In this document: one piece after another, positions 17,899-27,220 of the stretch
Layout of the letters: the number at the start of each line of letters is the position of its first letter
Position numbering within the stretch: position 1 is the stretch's first letter
Assembly (NCBI RefSeq): GCF_900110255.1
Contig: NZ_FODD01000008.1
Location: forward strand, 62,001 to 126,000
Length of the DNA: 64,000 bases
Direction: 5' to 3'
Source of the DNA: Actinacidiphila rubida
GTDB lineage: Bacteria > Actinomycetota > Actinomycetes > Streptomycetales > Streptomycetaceae
Program-made: the position numbers and the translations under genes
The notes under the pieces: generated by a model
The model's database searches: none
What the model saw: the letters and a program-made list of their open reading frames with translations, nothing else
What the model was told of the DNA's origin: nothing

Positions 17899-18044
17899 AG
17901 CCCGATCCTCCCACGCAGCACCGACAACCCCCGACGCTCCCCGCGCCGCCGGGCCGGCATCCGCAGCCGCGGCCGCGGCCGCTGAGCCGAAGGGTCCAGG
18001 ACCCGGAGGCGATGAGGCGCCGAAAGAGTGGCAGGATCGATCGC

Positions 18045-20315
18045 ATGGCAACGAAGCCCCCGGCCGGAGACCCCGTCCAAGACGCCCCGCACGTCACCGC
18101 GCCCAAGCAGAGCGCCGCGGGCCTGCCCGCGATCGGACACACCGTGAAGGTCGCCGGCGCCCAGATGGGAGCCCGCCGCGCCACCCTCACGCTCCTCAAG
18201 GTCAACCAGAAGAACGGCTTCGACTGCCCCGGCTGCGCCTGGCCCGAAGAGGACAAACGCCACACCTTCGAGTTCTGCGAGAACGGCGCCAAAGCCGTCG
18301 CGGAAGAAGCCACCCTGCGCCGGGTCACCCCCGACTTCTTCGCCGCCCACCCCGTCACCGACCTCGCCGCACGCAGCGGCTACTGGCTCGGCCAGCAGGG
18401 CCGCATCACCCAGCCCATGTACCTGCCCGAAGGCGCCGACCACTACGAGGCCATCCCCTGGGAACGCGCCTTCGCACTGATCGCCGACGAACTCGCCGCC
18501 CTCGACGGCCCCGACGAGGCCGTCTTCTACACCTCGGGCCGCACCAGCAACGAAGCAGCGTTCCTCTACCAGCTCTTCGCCCGCGCCTACGGCACCAACA
18601 ACCTGCCCGACTGCTCCAACATGTGCCACGAGTCGTCCGGCTCCGCCCTCACCGAAACCCTCGGCGTCGGCAAGGGCAGCGTCCTCCTCGACGACCTCCA
18701 CACCGCCGAGCTCATCATCGTCGCCGGCCAGAACCCCGGCACCAACCACCCGCGGATGCTCTCCGCCCTCGAGAAGGCCAAGCGGGCCGGCGCCACCATC
18801 GTCAGCGTCAACCCCCTGCCCGAAGCAGGCCTCGAACGCTTCAAGAACCCCCAGACCCCCGGCGGCCTCGCCGGCCGCGGCACCCCCCTCAGCGACCTCC
18901 ACCTCCCCATACGGCTCGGCGGCGACCAGGCGCTCTTCCGCGGTCTCGGCCGCCTCCTCATCGAGAACGACGACCTCGACCACAAGTTCCTCGACGCCCA
19001 CACCCACGGCTACGAGGACTACAAGGCCACCGCCCTCGCCACCGAATGGGACCAGGTCGAACGCGCCACCGGCCTCACCCGCGCCCAGGTCGAACACCTC
19101 CACACCCGGCTCCGCAACGCCAAGAGCACCATCGTGTGCTGGGCCATGGGACTCACCCAGCACAAGCACGCCGTGCCCACCATCCGCGAAGTCGTCAACG
19201 TCCTGCTCCTGCAGGGCAACGTCGGCCGCCCCGGCGCCGGCGTCTGCCCCGTCCGCGGCCACTCCAACGTGCAGGGCGACCGCACCATGGGCATCTTCGA
19301 ACGCCCCGCCGCCCCCTTCCTCGACGCCCTCCGCGACGAGTTCGGCTTCGAACCCCCGCGCCACCACGGCCTCGACGTCGTCCGCGCCATCCGCGCCCTG
19401 CGCGACGGCACCGCCAAGGTCTTCTTCGCCATGGGCGGCAACTTCGTCGCCGCCACCCCCGACAGCGCCGTCACCGAAGCCGCCGTCCGCCAGGCCCGCC
19501 TGACCGTGCACGTCTCCACCAAACTCAACCGCTCCCACGCCGTCACCGGAGCACGCGCCCTCATCCTGCCCACCCTCGGCCGCACCGAGAAGGACCACCA
19601 GGCAGGCGGCGACCAGTTCGTCACCGTCGAGGACTCCATGGGCATGGTCCACGCCTCCCGCGGCAACCTGCCCCCCGCCTCACCCCACCTGCTGTCCGAA
19701 CCCGCCATCATCAGCCGGCTCGCCCGCACCGTCCTCGGCCCCGACAGCACCATCCCCTGGGCCGACTTCGAAACCGACTACGACCTCATCCGCGACCGCA
19801 TCGCCCGCGTCGTCCCCGGCTTCGACGACTTCAACACCCGCGTCCGGCACCCCGGCGGCTTCACCCTCCCCCACGCCCCCCGCGACAGCCGCACCTTCCC
19901 CACCGCGACCGGCAAGGCCAACTTCACCGCCGCGCCCCTGGAATACCCCCACGTCCCCGAAGGCCGCCTGCTCCTGCAGACCCTCCGCTCCCACGACCAG
20001 TACAACACCACCATCTACGGCCTCGACGACCGCTACCGCGGCATCAAGGACGGCCGCCGCGTCGTCCTCGTCCACCCCGAGGACGCCGCCGCCGCCGGCC
20101 TCACCGACGGCGACTACACCGACCTCGTCAGCGAATGGACCGACGGCAGCGAACGCCGCGCCGAAGGCTTCCGCGTCGTCCACTACCCCACCCCCCGCGG
20201 CTGCGCCGCCGCGTACTTCCCCGAGACCAACGTCCTGATCCCGCTGGACCACACCGCGGACACCAGCAACACCCCCGCGGCCAAGTCCGTCGTCATCCGA
20301 CTCGAACAGCACTGA
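18045..20315 (+). CDS. FdhF/YdeP-family molybdopterin oxidoreductase
   Basis: A 756-residue molybdopterin-dependent oxidoreductase of the YdeP type. The N-terminal region has the CPGC pair in NGFDCPGCAWPE (about residue 60), where formate dehydrogenases have an iron-sulfur site. The cofactor-binding core shows VFYTSGRTSNEAAFLYQLF, SNMCHESSG and VAGQNPGTNHPRM. The C-terminal molybdopterin dinucleotide-binding domain has LLQTLRSHDQYNTTIYG. E. coli YdeP is linked to acid resistance; the reaction is not established, and true formate dehydrogenase activity is uncertain. It is divergent from polA. Third codon positions are almost all C (GCC, CTC, ACC), unlike many neighbours. The thioesterase gene follows by 17 bp. 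Confidence 0.88.
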   Translation: MATKPPAGDPVQDAPHVTAPKQSAAGLPAIGHTVKVAGAQMGARRATLTLLKVNQKNGFDCPGCAWPEEDKRHTFEFCENGAKAVAEEATLRRVTPDFFAAHPVTDLAARSGYWLGQQGRITQPMYLPEGADHYEAIPWERAFALIADELAALDGPDEAVFYTSGRTSNEAAFLYQLFARAYGTNNLPDCSNMCHESSGSALTETLGVGKGSVLLDDLHTAELIIVAGQNPGTNHPRMLSALEKAKRAGATIVSVNPLPEAGLERFKNPQTPGGLAGRGTPLSDLHLPIRLGGDQALFRGLGRLLIENDDLDHKFLDAHTHGYEDYKATALATEWDQVERATGLTRAQVEHLHTRLRNAKSTIVCWAMGLTQHKHAVPTIREVVNVLLLQGNVGRPGAGVCPVRGHSNVQGDRTMGIFERPAAPFLDALRDEFGFEPPRHHGLDVVRAIRALRDGTAKVFFAMGGNFVAATPDSAVTEAAVRQARLTVHVSTKLNRSHAVTGARALILPTLGRTEKDHQAGGDQFVTVEDSMGMVHASRGNLPPASPHLLSEPAIISRLARTVLGPDSTIPWADFETDYDLIRDRIARVVPGFDDFNTRVRHPGGFTLPHAPRDSRTFPTATGKANFTAAPLEYPHVPEGRLLLQTLRSHDQYNTTIYGLDDRYRGIKDGRRVVLVHPEDAAAAGLTDGDYTDLVSEWTDGSERRAEGFRVVHYPTPRGCAAAYFPETNVLIPLDHTADTSNTPAAKSVVIRLEQH

Positions 20316-20332
20316 ACGGAGTCCCCCCTCCC

Positions 20333-20821
20333 ATGGGCGAGCAGACCACCACCACGCACTTCCCCCCGGAGATCCTGGAGCAGTACGCCGGCCTCGGCAT
20401 CGACCTCCCCGCCCTGTTCTCCGCCGGCCACCTCGGCGAGCGCATGGGCATCCGGATCCTGGAAGCGGCACCCGACAAGGTGGTCGGCACCATGCCCGTC
20501 GAAGGCAACACCCAGCCCTACGGACTCCTCCACGGCGGCGCCTCCGCCGTCCTCGCCGAAACCCTCGGCTCCGTCGGCGCGATGCTCCACGGCGGCCCCA
20601 GCAAGGTCGCCGTCGGCGTCGACCTCAACGCCACCCACCACCGCGGCCTGCGCTCCGGCACCGTCACCGGCACCGCGACCCCCGTCCACCGCGGGCGCTC
20701 CTCGGCCACCTACGAGATCACCATCACCGACGACGCCACCGGCAAGCGCGTCTGCACCGCCCGCCTCACCTGCATGCTCCGCCCCGCCACCCCCACCACT
20801 TCCACCAACGGCACGGCCTGA
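20333..20821 (+). CDS. PaaI-type hotdog-fold thioesterase
   Basis: A 162-residue acyl-CoA thioesterase-like protein. The hotdog signature is QPYGLLHGGASAVLAETLGS near residues 62-80, with the catalytic acid in AETLGS, followed by VGVDLNATHHRGLRSGTVTGTATPVHRGR. Members hydrolyse aromatic or short acyl-CoAs. It is probably co-transcribed with the oxidoreductase (17-bp gap). This suggests that the two act on one pathway, but the substrate is not visible. The same C-ending codon preference continues through this gene. Confidence 0.87.
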   Translation: MGEQTTTTHFPPEILEQYAGLGIDLPALFSAGHLGERMGIRILEAAPDKVVGTMPVEGNTQPYGLLHGGASAVLAETLGSVGAMLHGGPSKVAVGVDLNATHHRGLRSGTVTGTATPVHRGRSSATYEITITDDATGKRVCTARLTCMLRPATPTTSTNGTA

Positions 20822-20838
20822 CCCCGCGCCGCCCCGCC

Positions 20839-21588
20839 TCAACTCTTCGGCCCGACGTGCGCGTCCATCAGCGCGACGGACGCGCGCCGGGCCACGGAGA
20901 CGTTGTAGGCACCGCCCCGCCGCCGGGACTCCGTCCACTCGACGCCGAGCGCGTCCAGCGTGCCGGTGAAGAGCCGCCGGATGTCGGCCGAGGTGTTGGT
21001 GAAGAAGTAGCGCGGGTACTCGTAGCGCTTCCGGACGCCGTTGACCGCACGTTCGGTCCAGTTGGTGATCCGGCACCCGTCCGAGTGGATCAGCCCGCTC
21101 ACGAACTCCCAGGGGCGGGCGTCCACGATGTCCTGCTGCCAGGGCTCCAGTTCGATCTTCCGCTCGTGCTTCTTGCCCGGACCGTGCTGCGGGAACACCA
21201 CGGGCCACTGCTTGCTCGTCGACGTGATCTCGGTGCACCCCTGACGCTGCACCCGCGAGACCGCACCTCCGGGGCGCACCCCGTGAACGGCCCGCTCGCA
21301 GGCGTCGGCGAGACCCGGCCAGGCGTCGGCGCAGGAGATACGGAGGACGTACACCCCACGGCGATGGGCGCTCAGGCAGCCGTCGCCCAGGTAGAGACCG
21401 AGTAGATAGGGGTACGCCGGTCCCTCGGTGCGAAGGGGCTGGGCACCGATGCTGGTCGGCGTGATTCCGTGGGTACGCCAGTGGCGAAGTGTCGCACGGG
21501 ATATCCCGGTTTCCCGGCTGACACTGTTGAGGCTGCGGTCGGACGCGACCAGGCGCATGGCTTCGCGGCGAATATCGAGATCGTGCAT
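20839..21588 (-). CDS. HTH + double LAGLIDADG-like protein
   Basis: A 249-residue protein. Residues about 6-40 form a helix-turn-helix of transposase/resolvase type (ASDRSLNSVSRETGISRATLRHW). Two LAGLIDADG-type motifs follow: LLGLYLGDG at 62-70 with D69, and FVSGLIHSDG at 162-171 with D170, about 100 residues apart as in single-chain homing endonucleases. KYEYPRYFFTN-like and NISVARR-like tracts are conserved in a family I recall as common and multicopy in streptomycetes, usually annotated only as a regulator. It is free-standing, not within an intron or intein. Enzymatic activity is unproven; it may be a retired endonuclease serving as a DNA-binding protein. It lies 108 bp downstream of the tRNA on the same strand. 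Confidence 0.8.
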   Translation of the reverse strand: MHDLDIRREAMRLVASDRSLNSVSRETGISRATLRHWRTHGITPTSIGAQPLRTEGPAYPYLLGLYLGDGCLSAHRRGVYVLRISCADAWPGLADACERAVHGVRPGGAVSRVQRQGCTEITSTSKQWPVVFPQHGPGKKHERKIELEPWQQDIVDARPWEFVSGLIHSDGCRITNWTERAVNGVRKRYEYPRYFFTNTSADIRRLFTGTLDALGVEWTESRRRGGAYNVSVARRASVALMDAHVGPKS

Positions 21589-21674
21589 GACGCAACTCTG
21601 CGCGAGACCGGTGACAAACCGAGCGAATCGCCCGGAAGTTCACCATGTTCAGCGTTCGCTAGAAAGAATCATTT

Positions 21675-21691
21675 ACCTTCGATTGGAAGGT
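21675..21691 (-). terminator. Candidate tRNA terminator
   Basis: Just past the tRNA 3' end, the minus strand reads ACCTTC-CAATC-GAAGGT (a 6-bp stem with a 5-base loop) followed by a T-rich stretch (TAAATGATTCTTTCT). This could end the tRNA transcript before the LAGLIDADG gene. The stem is short. Confidence 0.45.
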
Positions 21692-21695
21692 GAAG

Positions 21696-21770
21696 TGCCC
21701 CGAGTCGGACTCGAACCGACACTGTATGGGTTTTGAATCCATTGCCTACTGCCAATTGGGCTACCGGGGC
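21696..21770 (-). tRNA. tRNA, anticodon CAA (nominal Leu), class I shape
   Basis: A 75-nt cloverleaf on the minus strand. Acceptor arms GCCCCGG and TCGGGGC pair, with discriminator A. The D-loop contains AATTGGCAG, the anticodon arm is ATGGA-TTCAAAA-CCCAT with anticodon CAA, the variable loop is only five bases (ACAGT), and the T-arm is GTCGG-TTCGAGT-CCGAC. CCA is not encoded. CAA would read UUG (leucine), yet normal bacterial tRNA-Leu has a long variable arm. The last anticodon-stem pair is an A-C mismatch (31-39). Bases 36-38 are AAA, the usual MiaA target context. It may be a functional odd tRNA or a degenerate copy. Confidence 0.85.
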
Positions 21771-21876
21771 CTCAGAATCAGAGGATAGCGCACATCCTCC
21801 GTGCTCAAACTCTACCGGAGCTAGGTAGGCTCAGGGGGCAGCACCCCTCCACCGCCCGAGGAGCACAAGGAGCATC

Positions 21877-22524
21877 GTGAGCGCCCCCGAAGAGTCCCCG
21901 ACGCCCCAGGATGAGCAGGCTCAGGACGAGCCGTCGCACGTGCCTCCGTCCACGACGAAGGTCGTGATCGCTGAGGACGAGGCGCTGATCCGGCTGGATC
22001 TGAAGGAGATGCTGGAGGAGGAGGGGTACTCCGTCGTCGGTGAGGCGGGCGACGGCGAGACGGCGGTGAAGCTCACGGAGGAGCTGCGGCCGGATCTGGT
22101 GATCCTGGACGTGAAGATGCCGGTGCTGGACGGGATCTCGGCGGCGGAGCGGATCGCCGGGGAGAAGCTGGCGCCGGTGCTGATGCTGACGGCGTTCTCG
22201 CAGCGGGAGCTGGTCGAGCGGGCGCGGGATGCCGGGGCGATGGCGTATCTGGTGAAGCCGTTCACGAAGAGTGATCTCGTGCCGGCGATCGAGATGGCGG
22301 TGAGCCGCTTCCAGGAGCTGCGGGCGCTGGAGGAGGAGGTCGCGGATCTGGCGCAGCGGCTGGAGACGCGGAAGCTGGTGGACCGGGCGAAGAGCGTGCT
22401 GCAGACGAAGTACGGGTTGTCGGAGCCGGCGGCGTTCCGGTGGATCCAGAAGACGTCGATGGATCGGCGGATGTCGATGCAGGCGGTGGCGCAGGCCGTG
22501 ATCGACGAGGTCACGGAGAAGTAG
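21877..22524 (+). CDS. pdtaR: ANTAR-domain response regulator PdtaR
   Basis: A 215-residue response regulator. The receiver domain (about residues 28-145) has the acidic pair in VVIAEDEALIRLDL, the phosphoacceptor aspartate in DLVILDVKMPVLDG and the conserved lysine in YLVKPFTK. The C-terminal ANTAR domain (about 150-210: LETRKLVDRAKSVLQTKYG, then FRWIQKTSMDRRMSM) binds paired hexaloop RNA hairpins and acts by antitermination. In mycobacteria PdtaR partners the histidine kinase PdtaS, which is not adjacent here. The GTG start at 21877 has AAGGAG 5 bases upstream. Codons are mostly G-ending, unlike the upstream oxidoreductase. Confidence 0.92.
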   Translation: MSAPEESPTPQDEQAQDEPSHVPPSTTKVVIAEDEALIRLDLKEMLEEEGYSVVGEAGDGETAVKLTEELRPDLVILDVKMPVLDGISAAERIAGEKLAPVLMLTAFSQRELVERARDAGAMAYLVKPFTKSDLVPAIEMAVSRFQELRALEEEVADLAQRLETRKLVDRAKSVLQTKYGLSEPAAFRWIQKTSMDRRMSMQAVAQAVIDEVTEK

Positions 22525-22548
22525 CCGCTCTGGTCTCTTTGAACGCGG

Positions 22549-22579
22549 AAGCCCCGGCACGGTGTGCGTGCCGGGGCTT
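22549..22579. terminator. Bidirectional terminator between pdtaR and livF
   Basis: AAGCCCCGGCAC (22549-22560) and GTGCCGGGGCTT (22568-22579) form a perfect 12-bp stem with a 7-base loop between convergent genes. T residues follow on the plus strand and A residues precede it, fitting intrinsic termination in both directions. Confidence 0.85.
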
Positions 22580-22607
22580 TCCCGTGGTGCCGGGGGCGCC
22601 GTGCGGG

Positions 22608-23320
<713 letters not shown>

Positions 23321-23324
<4 letters not shown>

Positions 23325-24220
23325 CGGTCGTTCTCCTGCTCGCTGGTGGTGCCTTCCGCCTGGTCGGTGCCGGGGGTCTCGCGTGCGGCGGTGTCGTCCT
23401 GGGACGTGGCGTCGAAGGGTTCGCCGAGGTAGGCGGCGATGACGCGTTCGTCGTTCTGGACGACGTCGGAGCTGCCTTCGACGAGTTTCTCGCCCTGGAC
23501 GAGGACGGCGACGCGGTCGCAGAGGTTGAAGATGAACCGCATGTCGTGCTCGATGACGAGGACGGCGATGCCCTGGTCGCGGATGGCGAAGACGAGTTCC
23601 TCGGTGGCGCGGGTCTCCTGGGGGTTCATGCCGGCGGTGGGCTCGTCGAGGAGGAGCAGGCCGGGTTCGCTGGCGAGGGCCCGGGCGATCTCGAGCTTGC
23701 GCTGTTCGCCGTAGGGCAGGTTGCGGGCGAGGTGTTCGGCCTTGTCGGCGAGGCCGGTGAACTCGAGGAGTTCCATGGCGCGGGCGCGGGACTGTGCTTC
23801 GGCGCGGTGGTAGCCGGGGCCGCGCACGATGGCGGAGAGGAGGCCTTCCTTGGTCCGGGTGTGGCGTCCGACGAGGACGTTCTCCAGGACGGTCATGTTG
23901 GCGAAGAGCCGGATGTTCTGGAAGGTGCGGGCGACGCCGGCCTTGGTGACGAGGTGGGGCTTGGGCGGCAGGACGGTGCCCTGGTAGCTGACGGTGCCTT
24001 CGGTCGGCACGTACAGGCCGGTGAGGCAGTTGAAGAAGGTCGTCTTGCCGGCGCCGTTGGGGCCGATGAGGCCGACGATCTCGCCCTTGTTGACGGTGAG
24101 GTCGACGTTGCGGACGGCGGTGAGGCCGCCGAACCGCATGATGACGCCGCGGGCTTCGAGGAGGGCGCCGCCCGGTTCCGCACCCGCGGGGGTGGGCTGC
24201 TGGGGGATGGTCGTGGTCAT
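23321..24220 (-). CDS. livG: Branched-chain amino acid ABC transporter ATPase
   Basis: A 299-residue ABC ATPase with Walker A GPNGAGKTTFFNCLTG near residue 53, signature LPYGEQRKLEIARALA and Walker B LLLLDEPTAGMNP. The FNCLTGLYVPTEG and VARTFQNIRLFANMTVLENV stretches are LivG marks. About 35 extra acidic, disordered residues at the C-terminus (after AYLGEPF) exceed the usual length. The ATG at 24220 has GAGG 7 bases upstream, and only 8 bases separate it from livM. Confidence 0.93.
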
Positions 24221-24228
24221 GGTGTGCC

Positions 24229-26118
24229 TCACGCCCCTGCCGTGGTGGCGGGGACGGTGTCGTCGCCCATCGGACGGTTGCCGGGCGCCGGGGCGTCGTC
24301 CTCGTGGAACTCCAGCTGGCGGCGCCGGTTGGGGATGATGCCTTCGGGCCGGAACCGCATGATGAGGATGAGGGCGATGCCGAAGGCGAAGAGTTCGTAC
24401 TTGGACAGGAAGCCCAGCTTCTGCGGGATGACGTAGAGCAGTGCCGCGCCGAGGATGGGTCCGCTGACGGTGCCCATGCCGCCGAGGACGACGGCGGCGA
24501 GCAGGAAGGCGGAGTTGGGGGGTACCGGTCCGGAGAACTGGTAGGGGTCGGGCACGACGCTGTTGGTGACGTGGGCGAAGACGGTGCCGGCGAGGCCGGC
24601 GAGGGAGGCGCCGAGGGCGAACGCGACGAGCTTGACGCGGAAGCCGTTGATGCCCATGGCGGTGGCGGCGGTCTCGTCCTCGCGGATGGCGATCCAGGAG
24701 CGGCCGATGCGGGAGTCGGCGGCGCGGGTGAAGACGAGGACGACGATGACGGTGATGACGAGCATCAGCAGGTAGTAGTTGGCGAACCGGCCGAGGGTGA
24801 AGGATCCGACGGAGTGGGTGTCGCCGAGGTTGTACCCGAAGATGGACAGGTCGGGGATCTGCGCGATGCCGTTGGGGCCGTTGGTGACCTTGGGTCCGCT
24901 GACGCCGTCGAGGTTGCGGACGACGATGCGGAAGATCTCTCCGAAGCCGAGGGTGACGATGGCGAGGTAGTCGCCGCGCAGGCGCAGGGTGGGGGCGCCG
25001 ATGAGGACGCCGAAGACGCAGGCGGCGATCATGCCGGCGAGGGCGGCGGCCCAGAACGGGAACTGGGTGCCGGACCAGATGGAGAACGGGGAGCCGGAGA
25101 CGAGGGCCGCGGTGTAGGCGCCGACGCCGAGGAAGGCGACGTAGCCGAGGTCGAGGAGGCCGGTGAGGCCGACGACGATGTTGAGGCCGAGGGCGACGGT
25201 GGCGACGATGAGCACGTAGACGCCGAGGTTGGCCCACAGTTCGTTGTTCTGCGCGAACGGGTAGGCGATGGCGGTGATGACGCCGATCGTTCCGGCGAAC
25301 CGCTTGTTGTGCTGGGTGAGTTGCTGGAACTGCTTGATGAGTCCGCTGGCGCTCAGGCCCCAGACGCCGATGGCGACGACGATGAGGTAGCCGATGAAGA
25401 TGTCGCTGTAGTCGGTGGCGAGGCCGAAGGTGAGGATCTTCAGGCCGAGTGCGTAGACGACGACGATGACGAGGCGTTGCAGCCAGGGGTTGAGCTTGCG
25501 GGTGTCGGGGACGCGCAGTTCGCTGTGGTGCAGGCGGGCTTCGCGCAGCCAGGCGTAGCCGCGGACGACGGGCGTGACCTGTTCGAACCAGCCGAGTTCG
25601 TAGTACTCGGTGTCGGCGGCTTCTTCGGGGTGCCGGTCGAGGGGCAGCGCGAGGGCGCCGGCGAACAGGACGAGTGCGCCGATGAAGGCGACGATGCCGC
25701 CGGGGTCGAGGTTGGCGAAGCCGCCGAGTTTCGCGGCGATGTCGATGACGGTGTACCAGGTGGTGCCGAGGGTCGCGAGGGCGAGCAGCAGGACACCGTT
25801 GTTGGTGCGCGCGGGGTTGAGCCAGCGCAGGCCCTTGAGGCCGAAGGTGCCGAGGGCGACGACGCCGGTGAGGAGGGCGCCGATGAGGGTCATGACCTGG
25901 AGGCCGCCGGGGTAGCCGCTGACGGTGAGGTCGCCGGGGAAGTCGGTGGTGTAGGTCCACGACATGAACGTGGAGGCGGTGGTGATGACGGCGCCGGCGA
26001 GGGTGGTGGCGCGGGCGGCGGTGACCGGCAGGGGGATGAAGGGGGCGGTGCGCCGGGTGCTGTGGCCGGCGGTGGCCGCGGCGGCTTCTTCGGCTGCTGC
26101 GATGGGGAGGTCGGTCAT
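24229..26118 (-). CDS. livM: Branched-chain amino acid ABC transporter permease with N-terminal extension
   Basis: A 629-residue inner-membrane permease. The LivM core begins near residue 295 (VATVALGLNIVVGLTGLLDLG, then FLGVGAYTAALV) and runs through GAPTLRLRGDYLAIVTLGFGEI and RPEGIIP. The first 290 residues form an extra membrane domain with about six predicted helices (for example about 37-55, 76-96, 108-128, 140-160, 214-232 and 240-262). A charged soluble loop lies at about 160-210. E. coli LivM has a much shorter extension. It pairs with LivH to form the channel. The livH stop is 7 bases upstream of its start. Confidence 0.92.
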   Translation of the reverse strand: MTDLPIAAAEEAAAATAGHSTRRTAPFIPLPVTAARATTLAGAVITTASTFMSWTYTTDFPGDLTVSGYPGGLQVMTLIGALLTGVVALGTFGLKGLRWLNPARTNNGVLLLALATLGTTWYTVIDIAAKLGGFANLDPGGIVAFIGALVLFAGALALPLDRHPEEAADTEYYELGWFEQVTPVVRGYAWLREARLHHSELRVPDTRKLNPWLQRLVIVVVYALGLKILTFGLATDYSDIFIGYLIVVAIGVWGLSASGLIKQFQQLTQHNKRFAGTIGVITAIAYPFAQNNELWANLGVYVLIVATVALGLNIVVGLTGLLDLGYVAFLGVGAYTAALVSGSPFSIWSGTQFPFWAAALAGMIAACVFGVLIGAPTLRLRGDYLAIVTLGFGEIFRIVVRNLDGVSGPKVTNGPNGIAQIPDLSIFGYNLGDTHSVGSFTLGRFANYYLLMLVITVIVVLVFTRAADSRIGRSWIAIREDETAATAMGINGFRVKLVAFALGASLAGLAGTVFAHVTNSVVPDPYQFSGPVPPNSAFLLAAVVLGGMGTVSGPILGAALLYVIPQKLGFLSKYELFAFGIALILIMRFRPEGIIPNRRRQLEFHEDDAPAPGNRPMGDDTVPATTAGA

Positions 26119-26125
26119 GGTGTGA

Positions 26126-27055
26126 TCACGCCCTGTCCGCGACGCGTTCGCCGAGCAGGCCCTGGGGCCGGACCAGCAGGACGACGATGAGGAGGACGAA
26201 GGCCCAGACCTGGGCCCAGGCTCCGCCGCCGAACTGTTCCATGCCGGGAACGTTGGCGATGTAGGCGGTGGCGCAGGCTTCGGCGATGCCGAGGACGAGG
26301 CCGCCGAGCATGGCGCCGTAGATGTTGCCGATGCCGCCGAGGACGGCGGCGGTGAAGGCCTTGAGGCCGGCCTGGAAGCCCATGTTGTACTGGATCTGGC
26401 CGTACTTCAGGCCGGAGGCGAGGCCGGCGACGGCGGCGAAGAAGCCGCCGATGGCGAACGCGATGATGATGATGCGGTTGGTGTCGACGCCCATGAGCTT
26501 GGCCGTGTCGGGGTCCTGCGCGGTGGCCTGCATGGCGCGGCCGGTGCGGCTGGAGCGGACGAAGATGCCGAGGGCGAGCATGCAGATGACGGCGGCGCCG
26601 AGGAGGAAGAGGTCTCCGCTCTGGACGTCGACGGAGCCGATGTGGAAGGGGCCGCCGGGGAGTTGCGGGAATCGCTTGCCGCTCTTGGCGTCGGGGTACC
26701 AGTTGAAGACTGCCTGCTGCAGCGCGAGGGAGAGGCCGATCGCGGTGATGAGGGGTGCCAGCCGTGGCGCGTTGCGCAGGGGCCGGTAGGCGAGCCGTTC
26801 GGCGCCTACGGCGATGACCACGGAGACGAGTGCGCCGCCGATCAGCATCAGCGGGAGCGCGGCCCATATGGACAGGCTGCTCGGGAGATTGGTGTAGATC
26901 GCCAGCGCGCCGAAGGCGCCGGTCATGTAGATCTCACCGTGGGCGAAGTTGATGAGCTGGACGATGCCGTACACCATCGTGTAGCCGATGGCGATGAGCC
27001 CGTACATCGAGCCGAGGAACAGCCCGTTGGCCAGCTGTTGCGGCAGGGTGTGCAC
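26126..27055 (-). CDS. livH: Branched-chain amino acid ABC transporter permease
   Basis: A 309-residue integral membrane permease with eight or so helices. Typical LivH features are FLGSMYGLIAIGYTMVYGIVQLINFAHGEIYMTGAF at the N-terminus (read in parts), RALQATAQDPDTAKLMG-like cytoplasmic loop (about 178-195) and AFTAAVLGGIGNIYGAMLGG near 232-252. It pairs with LivM. It is separated from livK by a 165-bp gap that carries a hairpin, so expression relative to the binding protein may be set there. Confidence 0.94.
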   Translation of the reverse strand: MHTLPQQLANGLFLGSMYGLIAIGYTMVYGIVQLINFAHGEIYMTGAFGALAIYTNLPSSLSIWAALPLMLIGGALVSVVIAVGAERLAYRPLRNAPRLAPLITAIGLSLALQQAVFNWYPDAKSGKRFPQLPGGPFHIGSVDVQSGDLFLLGAAVICMLALGIFVRSSRTGRAMQATAQDPDTAKLMGVDTNRIIIIAFAIGGFFAAVAGLASGLKYGQIQYNMGFQAGLKAFTAAVLGGIGNIYGAMLGGLVLGIAEACATAYIANVPGMEQFGGGAWAQVWAFVLLIVVLLVRPQGLLGERVADRA

Positions 27056-27164
27056 CGCATGGCCTCCATGTCGCTGGGGAGCAGGTGAGCGGGTGACGGG
27101 GGTGGTGTCGGTGGTCTTCGTCTGGCGGTGGTGCGGGGTGGGCGGGGTGGGCGGGTGATACGGC

Positions 27165-27202
27165 GGGCCGCGCGGACGGTGGTGTGACCGGCCGCGCGGC
27201 CC
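27165..27202. terminator. Intra-operon hairpin between livK and livH
   Basis: GGGCCGCGCGG (27165-27175) and CCGCGCGGCCC (27192-27202) form a perfect 11-bp stem with a 16-base loop. It is just after the livK stop on the minus strand. It may be a partial terminator or a 3'-end stabiliser that keeps the binding protein in excess over the membrane components, as known for binding-protein transporters generally. Confidence 0.6.
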
Positions 27203-27220
27203 GAGGTGGTGCGGTGTCGA

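Noticed and set aside
17853..19652. Minus-strand frame opposite the oxidoreductase, rich in Gly/Ala/Val
   Set aside because: Antisense shadow produced by C-ending codons of the real gene.
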